Below, piece after piece: positions 44,393 to 55,562 of a DNA stretch of 64,000 nucleotides (positions within the stretch are counted from its first letter, which is position 1; each line of letters opens with the position of its first letter). Where the stretch lies: the NCBI GenBank assembly GCA_027604005.1, contig JADGJT010000045.1, positions 1 through 64,000 of the forward strand, read 5' to 3'. The translations under genes were made by a program, and so were the position numbers. The notes under the pieces are model-generated. The model saw nothing but the letters and a program-made list of their open reading frames with translations, ran no database searches and had not been told where the DNA came from. Origin of the DNA: Dinochytrium kinnereticum. Lineage: Eukaryota > Chytridiomycota > Chytridiomycetes > Chytridiales > Chytridiaceae.

Positions 44393-45945
44393 ATGTACAA
44401 GGTCGAGATCGCTCAGGACACCCTCCAGCAGGCGGCCATCAGCCGGAGGCAGAAGCTGGATGAGGACCGGAAGCAGCGCATCTTCAACCCGAAGATGAGG
44501 ACTCTGGGTGTAAGGCGATTCTCCAGTTGTTGTTTTATTTGGGGAGGGTTGTTGCGGTCTTTTTGCAGACGGGCTTGAATTCATTGTTGGTTTTTTGGAT
44601 GGCCTCAGATTGATGTCAACGCTCTCGAGGAGCAAATACGGTTGAAGAATGAGATGAAAAAGGTGGAAAGGCAACGGGACATGGCGTTTGGTACGTTCAA
44701 ATCCGATATTCTGAATCGCTGACCCCGACAACCTTCAATTATACAAACAACCGCTCTCCAGACCGCTCCATGAAGTACACCAACGACATTCTCACAATGA
44801 TGGACGAGCACGTCAACCGCACGCGCCGAGAACACCTAGCCAACATGAATCAATTCCGGAAGGAGAGTCAAAGACCAGAGCAAGGCAGAGATTTTGACCT
44901 CTACGACCCTCAAGCTCAATTAAAGGACAAACCCGCCCGTGTTGGGAACGACGACCCTCGGTGTGGGATTTCTGGGATGCAAAAGTTTGAAGGAGAGGAT
45001 CTCGGAAGTGATGGGAGGGCTCGACTGCAAAAGGAGCAGATCCGTGCTTGGACGGAGCAGCAGATTTATGAGAAGGAGATGAGGAGGAACATGGAGACCC
45101 AGGAGGAGAGGTACTAGGGGGTGTTGATTCACTCCGCATCTCGTCTAAATGCTGTTACAGGAATTACGAGGCGTATGAGAGGCTTGTGACGGACAAGGTC
45201 TCCATGTTACAGCAGGCCGTGGAGCAGGCTAGGGCGGACCAAGCGAGGGCCGATAAGGAGATGAACGAGCGTCTGGTATAACATCGATGATTATCTTTAT
45301 CCTCGTGTCTAACCGTTTGTAAAAACCAAAGGCTGAGATGAAACGCAGGAAGGAGATGGAGGACAAAGAAAAGGAGACCGAAATGAACACCAGGGAGATC
45401 CTGAACCACGTTTACGGAGAATTTTTAACGGAGCGGCCTGACGTCTTCAACATTCACGGTGGGCATAAGTAAGAATCGCTTCTAAAACAACGAACCAACT
45501 GACACACTAATAAGGGTGAGAGTAGACTTGTTCAAAGGCATTACCCCAGAGCAAAAAGAGGCTATTCTTAGAGACCAAGAATACCAAAGAATTGAAGCAG
45601 AGGTAAATACGTCGAATAAAAACTGCAATTAAATATTTTAAGGCCAGGAAGGAGCGTCAAAGAGAGGAGGAGGCCCGATGGGCACTGCAAGAGTCGGCAA
45701 ACCACCGAGCCTCTCTCCTTCTTGATAGGGAAAAACAGAGAAGGTCCCGTGAGCTTGCCATTCAGATTCGTAAGCAGAATGAGATGAAAGCTGTTGAGGA
45801 TAGGCAGAGGTAGGACAACGGATATAAATGGGGTTAGTTTTAAACGGTATTCTCTGCTTTCAGGAAGTATTACATTGACAAGGTGCTGTACACGAATCCA
45901 CCTAGTGATGAGTACTTCGGACAGTTTAACACAACTTCGCGGTGA
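44393..45945 (+). CDS. RIB43A-family protein of ciliary doublet microtubules
   Basis: Eight exons (44393-44509, 44609-44690, 44762-45110, 45161-45275, 45332-45468, 45515-45602, 45643-45809 and 45864-45945) encode 378 residues. The motifs RIFNPKMRTLGIDVNALEEQ near the start, LYDPQAQLKDKPARVGNDDP and GISGMQKFEGEDL in the middle, and LYTNPPSDEYFGQFNTTSR at the C-terminus are diagnostic of RIB43A/RIBC2. The rest is almost all charged coiled coil (KERQREEEARWALQE and similar). The length matches the family. RIB43A proteins lie inside doublet microtubules of axonemes, so this gene indicates a flagellated stage such as a zoospore. It is the best lineage marker in the window. Confidence 0.92.
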
Positions 45946-46177
45946 AAAAAAAAGGTTTTGGTTGGGATGGGTAATGTGGTCTGACAGATAGATGAGCGCG
46001 AAGGCTTATACTTCTATTCATACTCTCTTTTGTGTCTGTTGTTTTCATTATGCATGTACACTCAATTTTAATAGAAATAATACATAAAAAAGATATAATC
46101 AGAATAAAAATAAATTTAAAAAAAATGCGTATGCATATCGGGGTATGTAGGTGAATGAGCATTCTATAGAAGAGAGT

Positions 46178-47231
46178 TCACCTCCTTGAAATTAAAATGA
46201 AGTTCTGAATAGCAATCAGATTGCTGTTTCTATTCTGTCCTGTAACAATATTGTCATCTGCCCAATGTTAATGATAACCCAACATACTAAAACCGCTTAA
46301 ACTTACCAATGACAACATGGCACGATTCATCTTGACCAGCCGAGTACCTCCCTCCCCAGACTTTGATGAAATCTTCAATGGAGGTTTCATGCATTGGTTG
46401 CTGAGACACCATCGCCTCTCCAGAGCTTGGCTATGAGTAACGGGCAAGAATTCAGCAATCGAATTGAAGTTGAAGAATCATACTGCCGTGATGCATCTCT
46501 TTTCAAGCAACCAAGTTTCTTTCGGGGATGAAGGACGAGTGGAGAGCAGGGCCGCCGCGCCCCCGCCTATCATGCAGATTGGCCCTAAGAGATTAAGCAA
46601 ACCAAATAAAAGCAAAAACCAAACTCTTCCGCCTAATGAAATGCTCAAATAGAGCCTTTACTGCTAAACTTTCTGGATCATTCACATAGCCTAACCAGAA
46701 AGAAAGGTAAGCACGGAAGCTAGACAGAAAAATCAACTGGGCAAATCACATCAACAACCAGAGCGAAACAATACTCACCATCTCCGCAAGGAACCACCAG
46801 TCCCATAAACCCATCCAGTCCAGTAGTTAACAATCCAGCATCCAAAGGCATCGAAAAAGTTCCAAGATCCAACGGCGGCCCACTCGAATTCATTTCAGGA
46901 GCCTTGGACCACGCCGCACCATCCGTCCCAGGCAAGTCTGTCTGTGCGATTCGAATCCCACGATCTTTAAACCATTTCATGCACCCCTCATCCAATTCAG
47001 ACCATACGGGTGGTTTGCCGTCCTGCGTGGTTGCCTTGACGCCAAAGACCGTGGAGCAACTTTGTTTTGTTTCGCTGGTTAAGTTTGCTTCCTTTTTTTT
47101 TTTTTTGTCGGGGATCGTGATGGGATGGGTGTAGCTTACACTGTAAAGGCTTGGATGAAGGCCTTCGCGGAGACGCCAGGATGCGATGACGTGAGGAGGA
47201 AGAGGACTTGAGGCCGGTTGGTGGTAGCCAT
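46178..47231 (-). CDS. GATD1-like class I glutamine amidotransferase-fold (DJ-1/PfpI) protein
   Basis: Six exons (47140-47231, 46779-47059, 46625-46690, 46484-46584, 46307-46430 and 46178-46239) encode 241 residues. It opens NRPQVLFLLTSSHPGVSAKA and has VFGVKATTQDGKPPVWSELD, GLDGFMGLVVPCGDG, RPICMIGGGAAALLS, and ends VVIGQNRNSNLIAIQNFI. The order and spacing match GATD1 (PARK7-like domain) proteins. In the strand that carries the nucleophile Cys in DJ-1 and PfpI the sequence is ICMIGGGAA: Cys is displaced and the elbow position is Gly, so classic hydrolase chemistry is unlikely. Activity of the GATD1 group is poorly known. Assignment is by motif memory; the small exons were set by phase and by family similarity. 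Confidence 0.72.
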
Positions 47232-47544
47232 CGCCCAATTTGGTTTTTTTGGAAAAATGTGTGGACAGTGAGGACCGCTACTCTTCCTAACGATTCCTTT
47301 GAATGGCGATCCTCTTCAATATCCGTCCAAAGTGCCAAACGTTAAGTAAGAGGCGGATAGAAAATAATATGGACATCGTCCGATAGAGCATGACGCCTAT
47401 GCTTTTGGTCGAAGAAGCTTCGCATACTCTTTCAGTTCATGTATTTAGCAGCATTAGCGGTCTATTTTTGTATAAAATTAGATGAAGGCACGTCGCAAAG
47501 ACCTTGGCTATCGAGGTATTAGAAGTCTGGAGAGGGTTGAAGGC

Positions 47545-48336
47545 TCAGTGACAAGCCAGGGAGGGCTTTGCAACGACCTCAGCATGAAAAGAGTAGTAAC
47601 CGAACCCTGCTCCTGCAAGGACGGCTACCACCAGCCAGGCATTTAGGCTCATGAAGATGGTCATTATCAGCAGCGAAGAAAAGGTGGAGATGGTATAATG
47701 TAGCGTTCTTCGAAGTTTTTGGGACCTGTTTAAATAATAATTAGCTTACGGGTAATGGTCAAAGTGGAAATGCCACACTTGATATACGATGGTGATCTGC
47801 GCGCTGAGGTTTTTCCGTCGTTTGATTCTAACTCAACGTCGTCCAGTTTGTTTACTCGTCGCTCCTCCACCAACCGATAAGCTTGAAACCATTCGTGTCT
47901 TTTGAGAAAGGATGTCAGGACGTTGACTTTAAATGATTCACTCACCCGTAAGCGAGGAAGAAAACAAGTATGCATGAAAAAAACATTGATCCAGCTCCTG
48001 ATCGAGTCCAGCCGGTTAGCAATCATATCATCCTTTGGACCGTGAGATCACCCACCGCTTGTTGTCCAGAAGCTGAAGAGAATTGTGATTTCTGTGATTG
48101 CAGCACATCCAATGGACAGGGATAACGGAATGAGGTTGGGATGCATCAGAAAGAGCTGGACCCTCACCCGTGTCCCAGTTCCAAACCATGCTCATGGCCA
48201 TCGAATGATGCTGAGCCAACGCAAGCGCTTCAGGGGAGTTGCTGCTGCCGCTATCGTGATGAGTGTGATGCGGTGCCTGAATATTGTTATCGGCAGGCGG
48301 TGGGGGCGGATGCGCCATATGCTCGTGCTCCATCAT
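47545..48336 (-). CDS. Ctr-type copper transporter
   Basis: Five exons (48168-48336, 48056-48091, 47946-47997, 47779-47898 and 47545-47725) encode 185 residues. The extracellular N-terminus is Met/His-rich (MMEHEHMAHPPPPP, then QHHSMAMSM), suited to binding copper. TM1 is WNWDTEITILFSFWTTSG into AGSMFFSCILVFFLAYG, followed by HEWFQAYRL. TM2 has the MxxxM copper motif (LLIMTIFMSLNAWL) and TM3 the GxxxG packing motif (LAGAGFGYY). These are the defining features of trimeric Ctr high-affinity Cu(I) importers. A donor at GTGTGG rather than the nearby GTAAGC is needed for exon 4; the alternative gives an early stop. It diverges from a methyltransferase gene 65 bp away. Whether it sits in the plasma membrane or vacuole is not shown. 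Confidence 0.88.
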
Positions 48337-48401
48337 CGTCGTTGTTGTTTGTTGTGAAGGTTTTTTTTATCACAAATCTGGCTCATGCAAAAGGGGACTG
48401 A
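48337..48401. promoter_or_regulatory. 65-bp divergent promoter between Ctr transporter and methyltransferase
   Basis: The shortest start-to-start gap in the window. It has a T run (48361-48368). Core promoters must overlap each other or the 5' coding ends, so the two genes may be co-expressed. Confidence 0.4.
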
Positions 48402-49187
48402 ATGACCGGCGACCTCCCGTTTGCCGACTCTGACGACCTCGGCGAGTCTGATTTCAGGCCAAGACTGTCGAGCGCTGTGCAAAAGACGCTTGGTATGCTT
48501 CGCCCTCTTGCTGCTGTTGCTGGGGGTTTTGGCTGCCTTCCACTAACGCTCCTCCTGAATCGCTAGTGAACACAATTCCTCTTGAGGGATCCGACTTTAT
48601 TGCACCATTTGTCCCATGTTCAGATGAGCTGGCAGAGGTTGCCCTTCGGTACATCGATACTGCGCCGAATGACATCCTGGTTGACCTTGGTCTGGTGGTT
48701 GCTTACCTAAAACGACATCTAACCTTTAACCTCTAAAACCTGAACCAAACAACAACAACAACAACACGAAAAAGGTTGCGGGGACGCCCGTATCCTCGTC
48801 AAAGCCCTCTCGTCGCCAAACCCTCCTCTGAAATGCATAGGCGTAGAACTGGACCCTTACCTCGCTGAGCATATCCGCACAGAGATCTCCCCAAATTACC
48901 CCACAGAGAAGCTCAAGATCATGGAGGAGGATATGTTTGCAGTGGATCTGGAAGGTCTTGGCGCCACCGCACTCTGTCTTTACCTTCTTCCCAAAGGGCT
49001 GGGTAAGCTCCGTGAGCGAATGATCGATTGGCTTAAAGCCGGAGATGCCCTCCCAGAAGGATCACCACGACGGAGGGTCGTGACGATCGTTTACTCCATT
49101 CCTCTGCTGCAGCACATTCATAGCCAGCAGCTGAACGATAAGCGTATCTTCTTTTACGACTCATCGTCTCCTACCACAACTGAATAG
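48402..49187 (+). CDS. SAM-dependent methyltransferase, small class I type
   Basis: Three exons (48402-48492, 48567-48689 and 48775-49187) encode 208 residues. The SAM-binding motif I reads DILVDLGCGDARILV, and the acidic end of strand 2 is CIGVELDPYLAEHI. Before it comes FVPCSDELAEVALRYIDTAP, a pattern (proline-rich lead, then helix) seen in FAM173/ATPSCKMT-like lysine methyltransferases and related small enzymes. The motif IV region EEDMFAVDLEGLGATALCLY follows. The substrate is not evident; a protein lysine substrate is a guess from the resemblance. The donor of intron 2 (GTCTGG) is weak, but it alone rebuilds the GxGxD-type loop. The gene ends 57 bp before the next start. Confidence 0.72.
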
Positions 49188-49243
49188 AAAGAAAACTTTG
49201 AAAAATAACCCCCCAAACAACCCATCATTCAAAGGCCAGTTGC

Positions 49244-49852
49244 ATGTCTGCGGCGCTGGCGAGTGCCGAAGCCCTGCAATGCCTGGACGTTCTCTGCGCA
49301 AAGACTGAGGTGCTGTGGTCACTCATACTCGCTCCAAAGGTCATCCGGGAGTCAAAGGCATTAAGGGATGCAAAGCTGACAGAGGCCGAAAGGTCGCTGA
49401 ACGAATCTCTTGACATGCTTAGGGAATGCTTAGGAAAACTTGGAGCCATCAAGGACGGAAGTTATGAGAATGATGCTGAGGAGCTTCAGCTTGTTGCATC
49501 GGATGACTTGGATGAGTTGCGGGAGAAGGCCCGCGGGATGAGAGAGGTCTTGCGATTCTCCTGTTACCTTTTCTTTTTTGCTTAGTGACTTACCTACGTG
49601 CGCCGGACAAAATAAAACAATCAGGTGGCATACGATAAGTCTCAAAAGCTAAAAGACCTGGTGGATCTCTGCATAAAGATGGAGGCTATAATCACCCAAT
49701 TAACCGACCCCGACCCTTGGCAAACGACGGAACGCAAGTCTCACGTTGGTATCAACCCCGCCAAATCCACGTTTTCAAGACCATCGAATCGGAAGACTGG
49801 CGGCGGTGGGGGATCGACATTTGCAACTCCTTTTGGGACGCCGAAAGGTTGA
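49244..49852 (+). CDS. Unrecognised small helical protein
   Basis: Two exons (49244-49546 and 49625-49852) encode 176 residues. I do not recognise a family. The first 130 residues look fully helical, with heptad-like Leu spacing (EALQCLDVLCAKTEVLWSLI, then SLNESLDMLRECLGKLGAI). The last 40 are Gly/Ser/Pro-rich and disordered. The donor (GTCTTG) is weak, yet the spliced frame continues the helix pattern (MREVAYDKSQKLKDLVDLCI). It starts 57 bp after the methyltransferase stop on the same strand. It could be a subunit of a larger complex; nothing in the sequence says which. Confidence 0.55.
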
Positions 49853-50467
49853 TTTTATTACTATGTCGGCCATACGGACAACAGTGCCGCGCAATACCGA
49901 ATAGCCATGAAAGTTAGATTTCATCTTATTCTCGATATTCGACGTGTACGATGATTGCATGTTCTTTTTTTTGTTTTTGATTGTTAGGGCTTGGCTTGCC
50001 TCACATACCCATCACTTAAAACCCAACCCGCGAATGCCAAACGCTCTTTTTCATCATCACCACGCAACTTTCCAACCTAAACCCTTCATCTGGTCCTATT
50101 CTCTTGAAACCCCCGATTAATACCCGTCTTAATACAAACCTGCTCAATGATGGAAGGAATAAGTAATACACGCACAGAATATTTAAACCAAAGGAAGAGC
50201 CGTGTCTTACAACGCATTGCTTCCTTCCTACGCAATTGTTTTTTGTCCAAGCCTCAAAAGCCTCAAACATTCTCAATTGCTTTAAAAACCAAGGCCGAAA
50301 ACTTATGGCGACTTGGGGAAACAGTACATGTTTAAATATAGTGGAAGTCACTCGGATGTAAGAAATGGATAATATATATAGTCAGCAATGCAAAGCACAA
50401 ACAGAAAACACTTGCAGGCTCCCAAATATGTTTGTGTAAGTTATGTTCTCCCCGTCGACACCCCTCT
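49853..50467. other. Convergent 3' region, no gene
   Basis: About 600 bp between converging genes, fairly AT-rich. Some open frames occur but none has splice partners or recognisable motifs. Confidence 0.45.
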
Positions 50468-53284
50468 TTAAAGCCCAAAACTGCTCATAATGTTCAACAA
50501 ATCGGACCGAAATTCGTCAGCGACCTCAACAGACTGCGGGGGATCTAGGGTTTCCAATTTCAAAGAAGTCGACGATTCTTCCTCTGCCTCAGTATCTGCT
50601 TGATAATCGTCATTGTTGGAGGCAACGGATAGCGGTGGGAGAGTCTCTCCTAAAATGAGATTCGAGTTTGTGGAGGATCGTGTTGGGGGCTTGCCGATCG
50701 TCAGAGATGGTTGGATCTGAATGGACTGTGGGAAATCATTCTGATCGATGGCCTCGTCCAATGTTTTTGAGATTGACTGAGCTAGAGACGACTGGCCTTC
50801 GTGTGGCTCCACTTCGATTTTTTCGACAGACTTCACGACAATACCATAAGCCGTCCCCATAGGACTAGAAAACACCGTCTCTGTTGTCTTTGCAGCGGGC
50901 TTTTCAATACTTCCTCCCTGCTTATTTAGGGAAAAGCCATTCTTCGTATCCTGCTTCATACCAATTTCATCGTTAATCTCTACCCCAACCCTTTGTCTAG
51001 CTTCGATGTCTTCCTTCTCACCCACACCAGCATATTTCCCAAACAAGGGCCGAGGAGCAATCGGAACTCCATCTGCTCCATCAAACCGTTTGGCGATCAA
51101 ACTAATCCTGGACGGGGTGCTGGGTAGCTGCGGCGTTGAGGGCTTAAAATGAGGCGTAGAAGTCACCGACGGCGATGTCTATGTTAAAGAAGAAGAAAAT
51201 ATGAATGTTAGTAAAAATCTTTGTGGCTAAAGTCTGACCATTTCAAATGACCGTCGCGCTTCGCCGACGCTACGCTTAACGGGTGATACTTCTTCCATTC
51301 GCTTCATTTTTTCTTTTTCGGATTCGACCATGCTGCTCGTTATTGAAGTGGTTTGAGGTGTGGCCTAGTTTTTTTGGTTAGTTTTTTTTTTTTTTTTTTT
51401 TTTAAAAGGCTATTTAGTCTTGTGCGATTGGCATTCCAACACTACTCAAAATTCTAACCGTTTCAAAAGATCTCCTCGCTTGACCAACACTGCGATTAAC
51501 AGGCGAAACCTCCTCCATTCGTTTCATCTTTTCCTTCTCAACCTCCACTGTACTGCTCGTCGTTTCAACCTGGTATGGCCACCGGCTAGATACCGTTTCC
51601 CTCTTTTTCGGTGTCTCCGAAGCGGTAGCTTTCCCAGCAGGCTCAATCACATCTTTTGGAATTAAGGTATTGGCCTTGAGTGTGGTAGTCCAGGTTGGCT
51701 TGGAGGGCGTGACATCTGGTGCAGGGTTTGCTTCCGCTACTTTCAACGAAGGGATTTTTGGCGCGTCTTTTACGGCTGACGGGGTGGGCTTTAGAGATTT
51801 TGCGGCATCTGCAATATTGAGAAGGGTCGAATGAGGATCGGGGTTAAGCGGCCTTGTAGTAAGGCTTCGGGGTGTCGGACCCGCTTGCGCTTTCGTCAGA
51901 GGAATTTCTAAGGGACCTGAGTCGACCTTAAGTTCGCTTGTGGATTTGTGGGGAAGGGTCTTCCCGACGCTAGTAACGCCCGAAAATACCCTAGCCGATT
52001 CTTTTTTTGACTCATTAGAGATATTTTGCCCAGCCTTTGTGTCTGCCTCATTTTTGAAGGTGACCATTCCCTTCACGCCCTGACCGTCCTGTTCCTCTGT
52101 TTTGACCACTTTCATGATTTTGAAGTCCGTCGACTCCTTTTCTTCAAGCTTTCTGACCATCTCACTCTCCCCCTTCAGGCCTGAACCTTTCTTTTCCTCC
52201 ATCTTTAAAGTGGCTTCGGGGGACACTTTCTCACCAAGTTCCACCGTTGGCCTGGTTTCGGGCGATTCGTTGGCTCTAAGGTTCTCCGAGGTTCGAGTTG
52301 CCTTCCCAATCAGCTCCTCATCAGCAATGCCCGTCGCTCGAGCAGCAGCACTCAAATGCGGCATCACATCAACTCCAAATTTTCTTGAATCACTACGAGG
52401 ACGTCTCTCCTCTCGGGCAGTCTGCGCCTCTTCCTAAAATTATGAAAAAAAAGCGAGGGAAGAAAAAGATGGGGTCGTTAACAGAACCATCTGGAGTGAA
52501 TAAGTAAGATACGGAAGAAAGAAATTCTTACTTTAACCTCACATCCACTTCTCCTCTCCTCACCACCCGAAGACCCCCGTAGTTTACTAAACAATGAATC
52601 TCGCCAATTATCTACCTCTGGCAACCCTTTGGTCTTCTTATGTGCTTCAGCCGGTTCTTCGGTCATCGTCGCGATCTTTTGATCCCGCCTTATCTCAGAT
52701 ATTTGGAGGGACAAGTTTCTGCACCTCCGTTTAAGGGTTTCAATTTCGGTAAGGAGCTCTTGCTCGCGGGTGTCGGTGCGCTCTTTGAGAGTGAAGTAGA
52801 GGTCTTTTTTTGTTATGAAAAGAAAGTAATAATGCTATTAATTGATACAAATGAAAATATTGATAATAACGTTTGAAAGTCAAAGACGATGTTATATGTA
52901 AAGAATGAGAATAGTGCCCATCCATAAAAGAAAGTCATCAAGCGCCAACATTACTAAAAGTGAACAAAAAAAAAAAAACAAAAGCCGCAAACCTTTCCAG
53001 CTTGCCTCACTGCTCTCAAGTCCACTCGAGTTCTCCATTCCTGAAGCATACCCCACCCCACTTTCAGCAGCGCTAGCAGCAGCAGCAGGCGCCACAGCAA
53101 CGGCCTGTTCCCCAGACCCAACACTCCACCGATCCAACGACCTACTCGAATCCAACGACCTCCTCATCCCAGAATCCTCTCTGACAGCAGTAACATCTAA
53201 AGGTGCAGTCGCACTCAGAGTCGGTGCGGGTGCGATGCTGGTGTAGTTGACGGGTTTACGGCGAGCCGGTTTGGGGGCCTCCAT
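50468..53284 (-). CDS. Unrecognised coiled-coil and disordered protein with a duplicated exon motif
   Basis: Five exons (52993-53284, 52532-52803, 51459-52433, 51239-51364 and 50468-51178) close to 791 residues. I do not recognise it. Exon 2 encodes a clear coiled coil (YFTLKERTDTREQELLTEIE, then LKRRCRNLSLQISEIRRD). Exon 3 is Lys/Glu/Thr/Pro-rich and looks disordered. The end of exon 3 and all of exon 4 carry two copies of one block: EKEKMKRMEEVSPVNRSVGQ and EKEKMKRMEEVSPVKRSVGE, each followed by ARRSFE. Exon 5 begins with Ser/Thr/Pro sequence and SLIAKRFDGADGVPIAPRPL. This could be a cytoskeletal or scaffold protein, but that is only a guess from composition. RAD23 ends about 220 bp away and converges on its start region. 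Confidence 0.62.
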
Positions 53285-53505
53285 TTGTTTTGTTTTGTTT
53301 GTTTTTTGGACAATTTCTTTTGCCTTTTTGTTTGCTTTTTTGTATTTCGCACATGTTGCTGGCTGGGGTTCAGAGGGTATCGTCGACAGTTCGATAACGG
53401 ATGCATCCACCAACTACTGCACCCAAAGATGACTCGTATTGATATTATAAACCCTTCCATTCGAGCAGCCTCAACCTCCACTGCACACGCACCGCCAATA
53501 CACAA

Positions 53506-55562
53506 TCACCCAGACATCATGTCAAACAAAACATTCGCTGCATTCTGCTCATCCCCATCACAAGCAGCAAGCACCTCAGAGACGAGGTCCCGCTCAAATC
53601 CCATTGCGACCAGACGGCCAACAGCATCGTCACTGTCCCCTATTTCAGTGGCCACATCCTCAGAAGTGGGGTTGGGGTCTGCCTCGGCATCAGGTTCACT
53701 ATCAGAGTCGAGGTAAGGCGTCGGGCCCATGATTCCATGAATGAGGATGTCGGGATTGTCTAGGATTGCCTTTTGATGGAGATGAATAGGTAGATAGATA
53801 AAGGTTAAGAACTGCAGTCATATGCTTCATTGGGCTTAAACCTCAAAAACAACTAATGTGGAGAAAACAAAAATGCGATCGAATGCTCACATCAACCAGC
53901 TCCGGCTGCGTTTCCTGCAAATCCGTGAGGTAGGGCTCGTGATCCTCCTCATAGTCGAATATAACGTCTTTCAGGCTCTGAATAATAGGATGGTTCATTA
54001 AAAAATTCCTCTTAGCCAGGTCCTGCTCCCAATTATCTTCCATTTTAGGTGGAGGCTTTTGATTACGGGATTCTATGAGACAAACATGATTAGCTTAGAA
54101 TCCGTATAACCTTAGGCAGGAAGCTTACATTCCAAAACAAAATAGAGGAAGGAAAAAAATAAAATGTACAAAAATGAAACTGACTACTCGCGAGAGAAAG
54201 CAAAAACAAACTTTCCACTAAACTTTCTCGACTCACTCTTTGAAGCCGCACCTCCCTTTATCGAAAACCCAGGAGCAAAACTCTCCTTCCCCTTAATAGT
54301 CGCCGGAAGGTGCGCATCCACACTCGGCATTCCCTACAAAAGAATCGCATTAAACCACCATGATGTCTAGCCTTTTCCTTCAAGGCAAAAAAAAAGGCTG
54401 ATAACTTTCTTGAGAATTTAATAACGGAGGCAGACATTCCCCAATTCATCTATCAACCCCAACAAAAGCAACAACAACAACAAAAAAAGAGGGGGGGGGG
54501 GGGCCATAACAATCTCCCCAAACTCAAAAGATAAAAGAAAGCCAAAAAAGGAAAATAAAAAAACTCCACAAACCGTCATCAAATACTCTGCAGCCCGATC
54601 CGCATCATAAAAAGCCGCCTTCATCGCCGCCACAACATCTCCAGGGGAAAACCCCATGTCCGTGAGGCTCTCAACGGCTGCACTGTACTCTTTTGTGGAT
54701 TCGGCTATATATTTTTTTTTTAAAAAAAAAAGGTTGATGGAGGTTATGTAAGACCCCAAAAGTAGATGAAAAGGAAGAAAAGTTATGACAAGAAAAATCA
54801 TATACGAGTCTGGGTAATATTGGCACGAATACAATATGTGAGACATCAAATAAAACGATAGAGACTGATACCACTGATTATCTGCACAGCAAAAGAGCAA
54901 AGAAAAGAAAGAAGAAAAGCGCCAACTCACGCATCTCCTCCACGCTCCCCAAAGTCAAACTCGACGAAGAAGACGAGCTCCCTAATCCCTCCCCCAAGTT
55001 CCCTCCTAGTTTCGTTTCAACATCCACTTCCGTCTCATTTTTAATGTTGAGCGTCTGTTAGGACAAAAACCGTTCAGTTGAGCCCGTCGAAAAAGAAAGA
55101 AGAAAAAAAAAAGAAAAAGGCCCTTTACCTTTGACAGTCCTATCAGTATAATATCAGACTCTTTAATCCCGCATTCACGAATTGTTTGCGAGTTTTTAAG
55201 GAATTCAGGGCCTGCGTTTCGGCAATTGATGATTATGAAGGGTTAAGCATTGGATTTCTTTCTGTTTACAAAGCGGCCTCACTACCTTCAACCATTATGA
55301 CTTGCCGCTCAACGGCGTACCCCTTCTCCTCATGGACCTTTCGCTTGATGTCGAGAATCTTTTTATTCAAAGTTGGAAACAGCGGGTTTGTTACTGTTAT
55401 TGCCTCAGGGATACGACAATCTGCATGTCAAAACCAACAGCACACCCTTAAAACCCATCAAGGGCCAAAGGCAAACGGAACGAACAAACCTACCGTTTCA
55501 TCATCCTCAACATCGACCGTAACCTCAACCCCTTTTCTCGCTACGATGCATTTCAACCTCAT
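53506..55562 (-). CDS. RAD23: RAD23 ubiquitin shuttle (UBL-UBA-XPC-binding-UBA)
   Basis: Eight exons (55494-55562, 55286-55358, 55129-55211, 54931-55054, 54574-54704, 54237-54333, 53891-54072 and 53506-53769) close to 340 residues. The UBL domain reads MRLKCIVARKGVEVTVDVED, ILDIKRKVHEEKGYAVERQV and SQTIRECGIKESDIILIGL. UBA1 is AAVESLTDMGFSPGDVVAAM. The XPC/Rad4-binding region includes LAKRNFLMNHPIIQSLKDVI and YLTDLQETQPELVD. UBA2 is AVGRLVAMGFERDLVSEVL at the C-terminus, ending in DMMSG. Rad23 delivers ubiquitylated proteins to the proteasome through Rpn1/Rpn13 and stabilises Rad4/XPC in DNA repair. The linker between UBL and UBA1 is short. The intron 54705-54930 is longer than average and might hide a further small exon. 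Confidence 0.88.

Noticed and set aside
48168..48336. Reading through the Ctr first exon as a separate soluble His/Met-rich peptide
   Set aside because: Splicing at G/GTGAGG joins WNWDT to EITILFSFWTTSG, the Ctr TM1 lead, so it is the transporter's extracellular part.
50016..50351. Minus-strand frame of 111 codons in the 49.9-50.4 kb spacer
   Set aside because: No recognisable domain, no splice sites joined to a neighbour, and it lies in a convergent 3' region.
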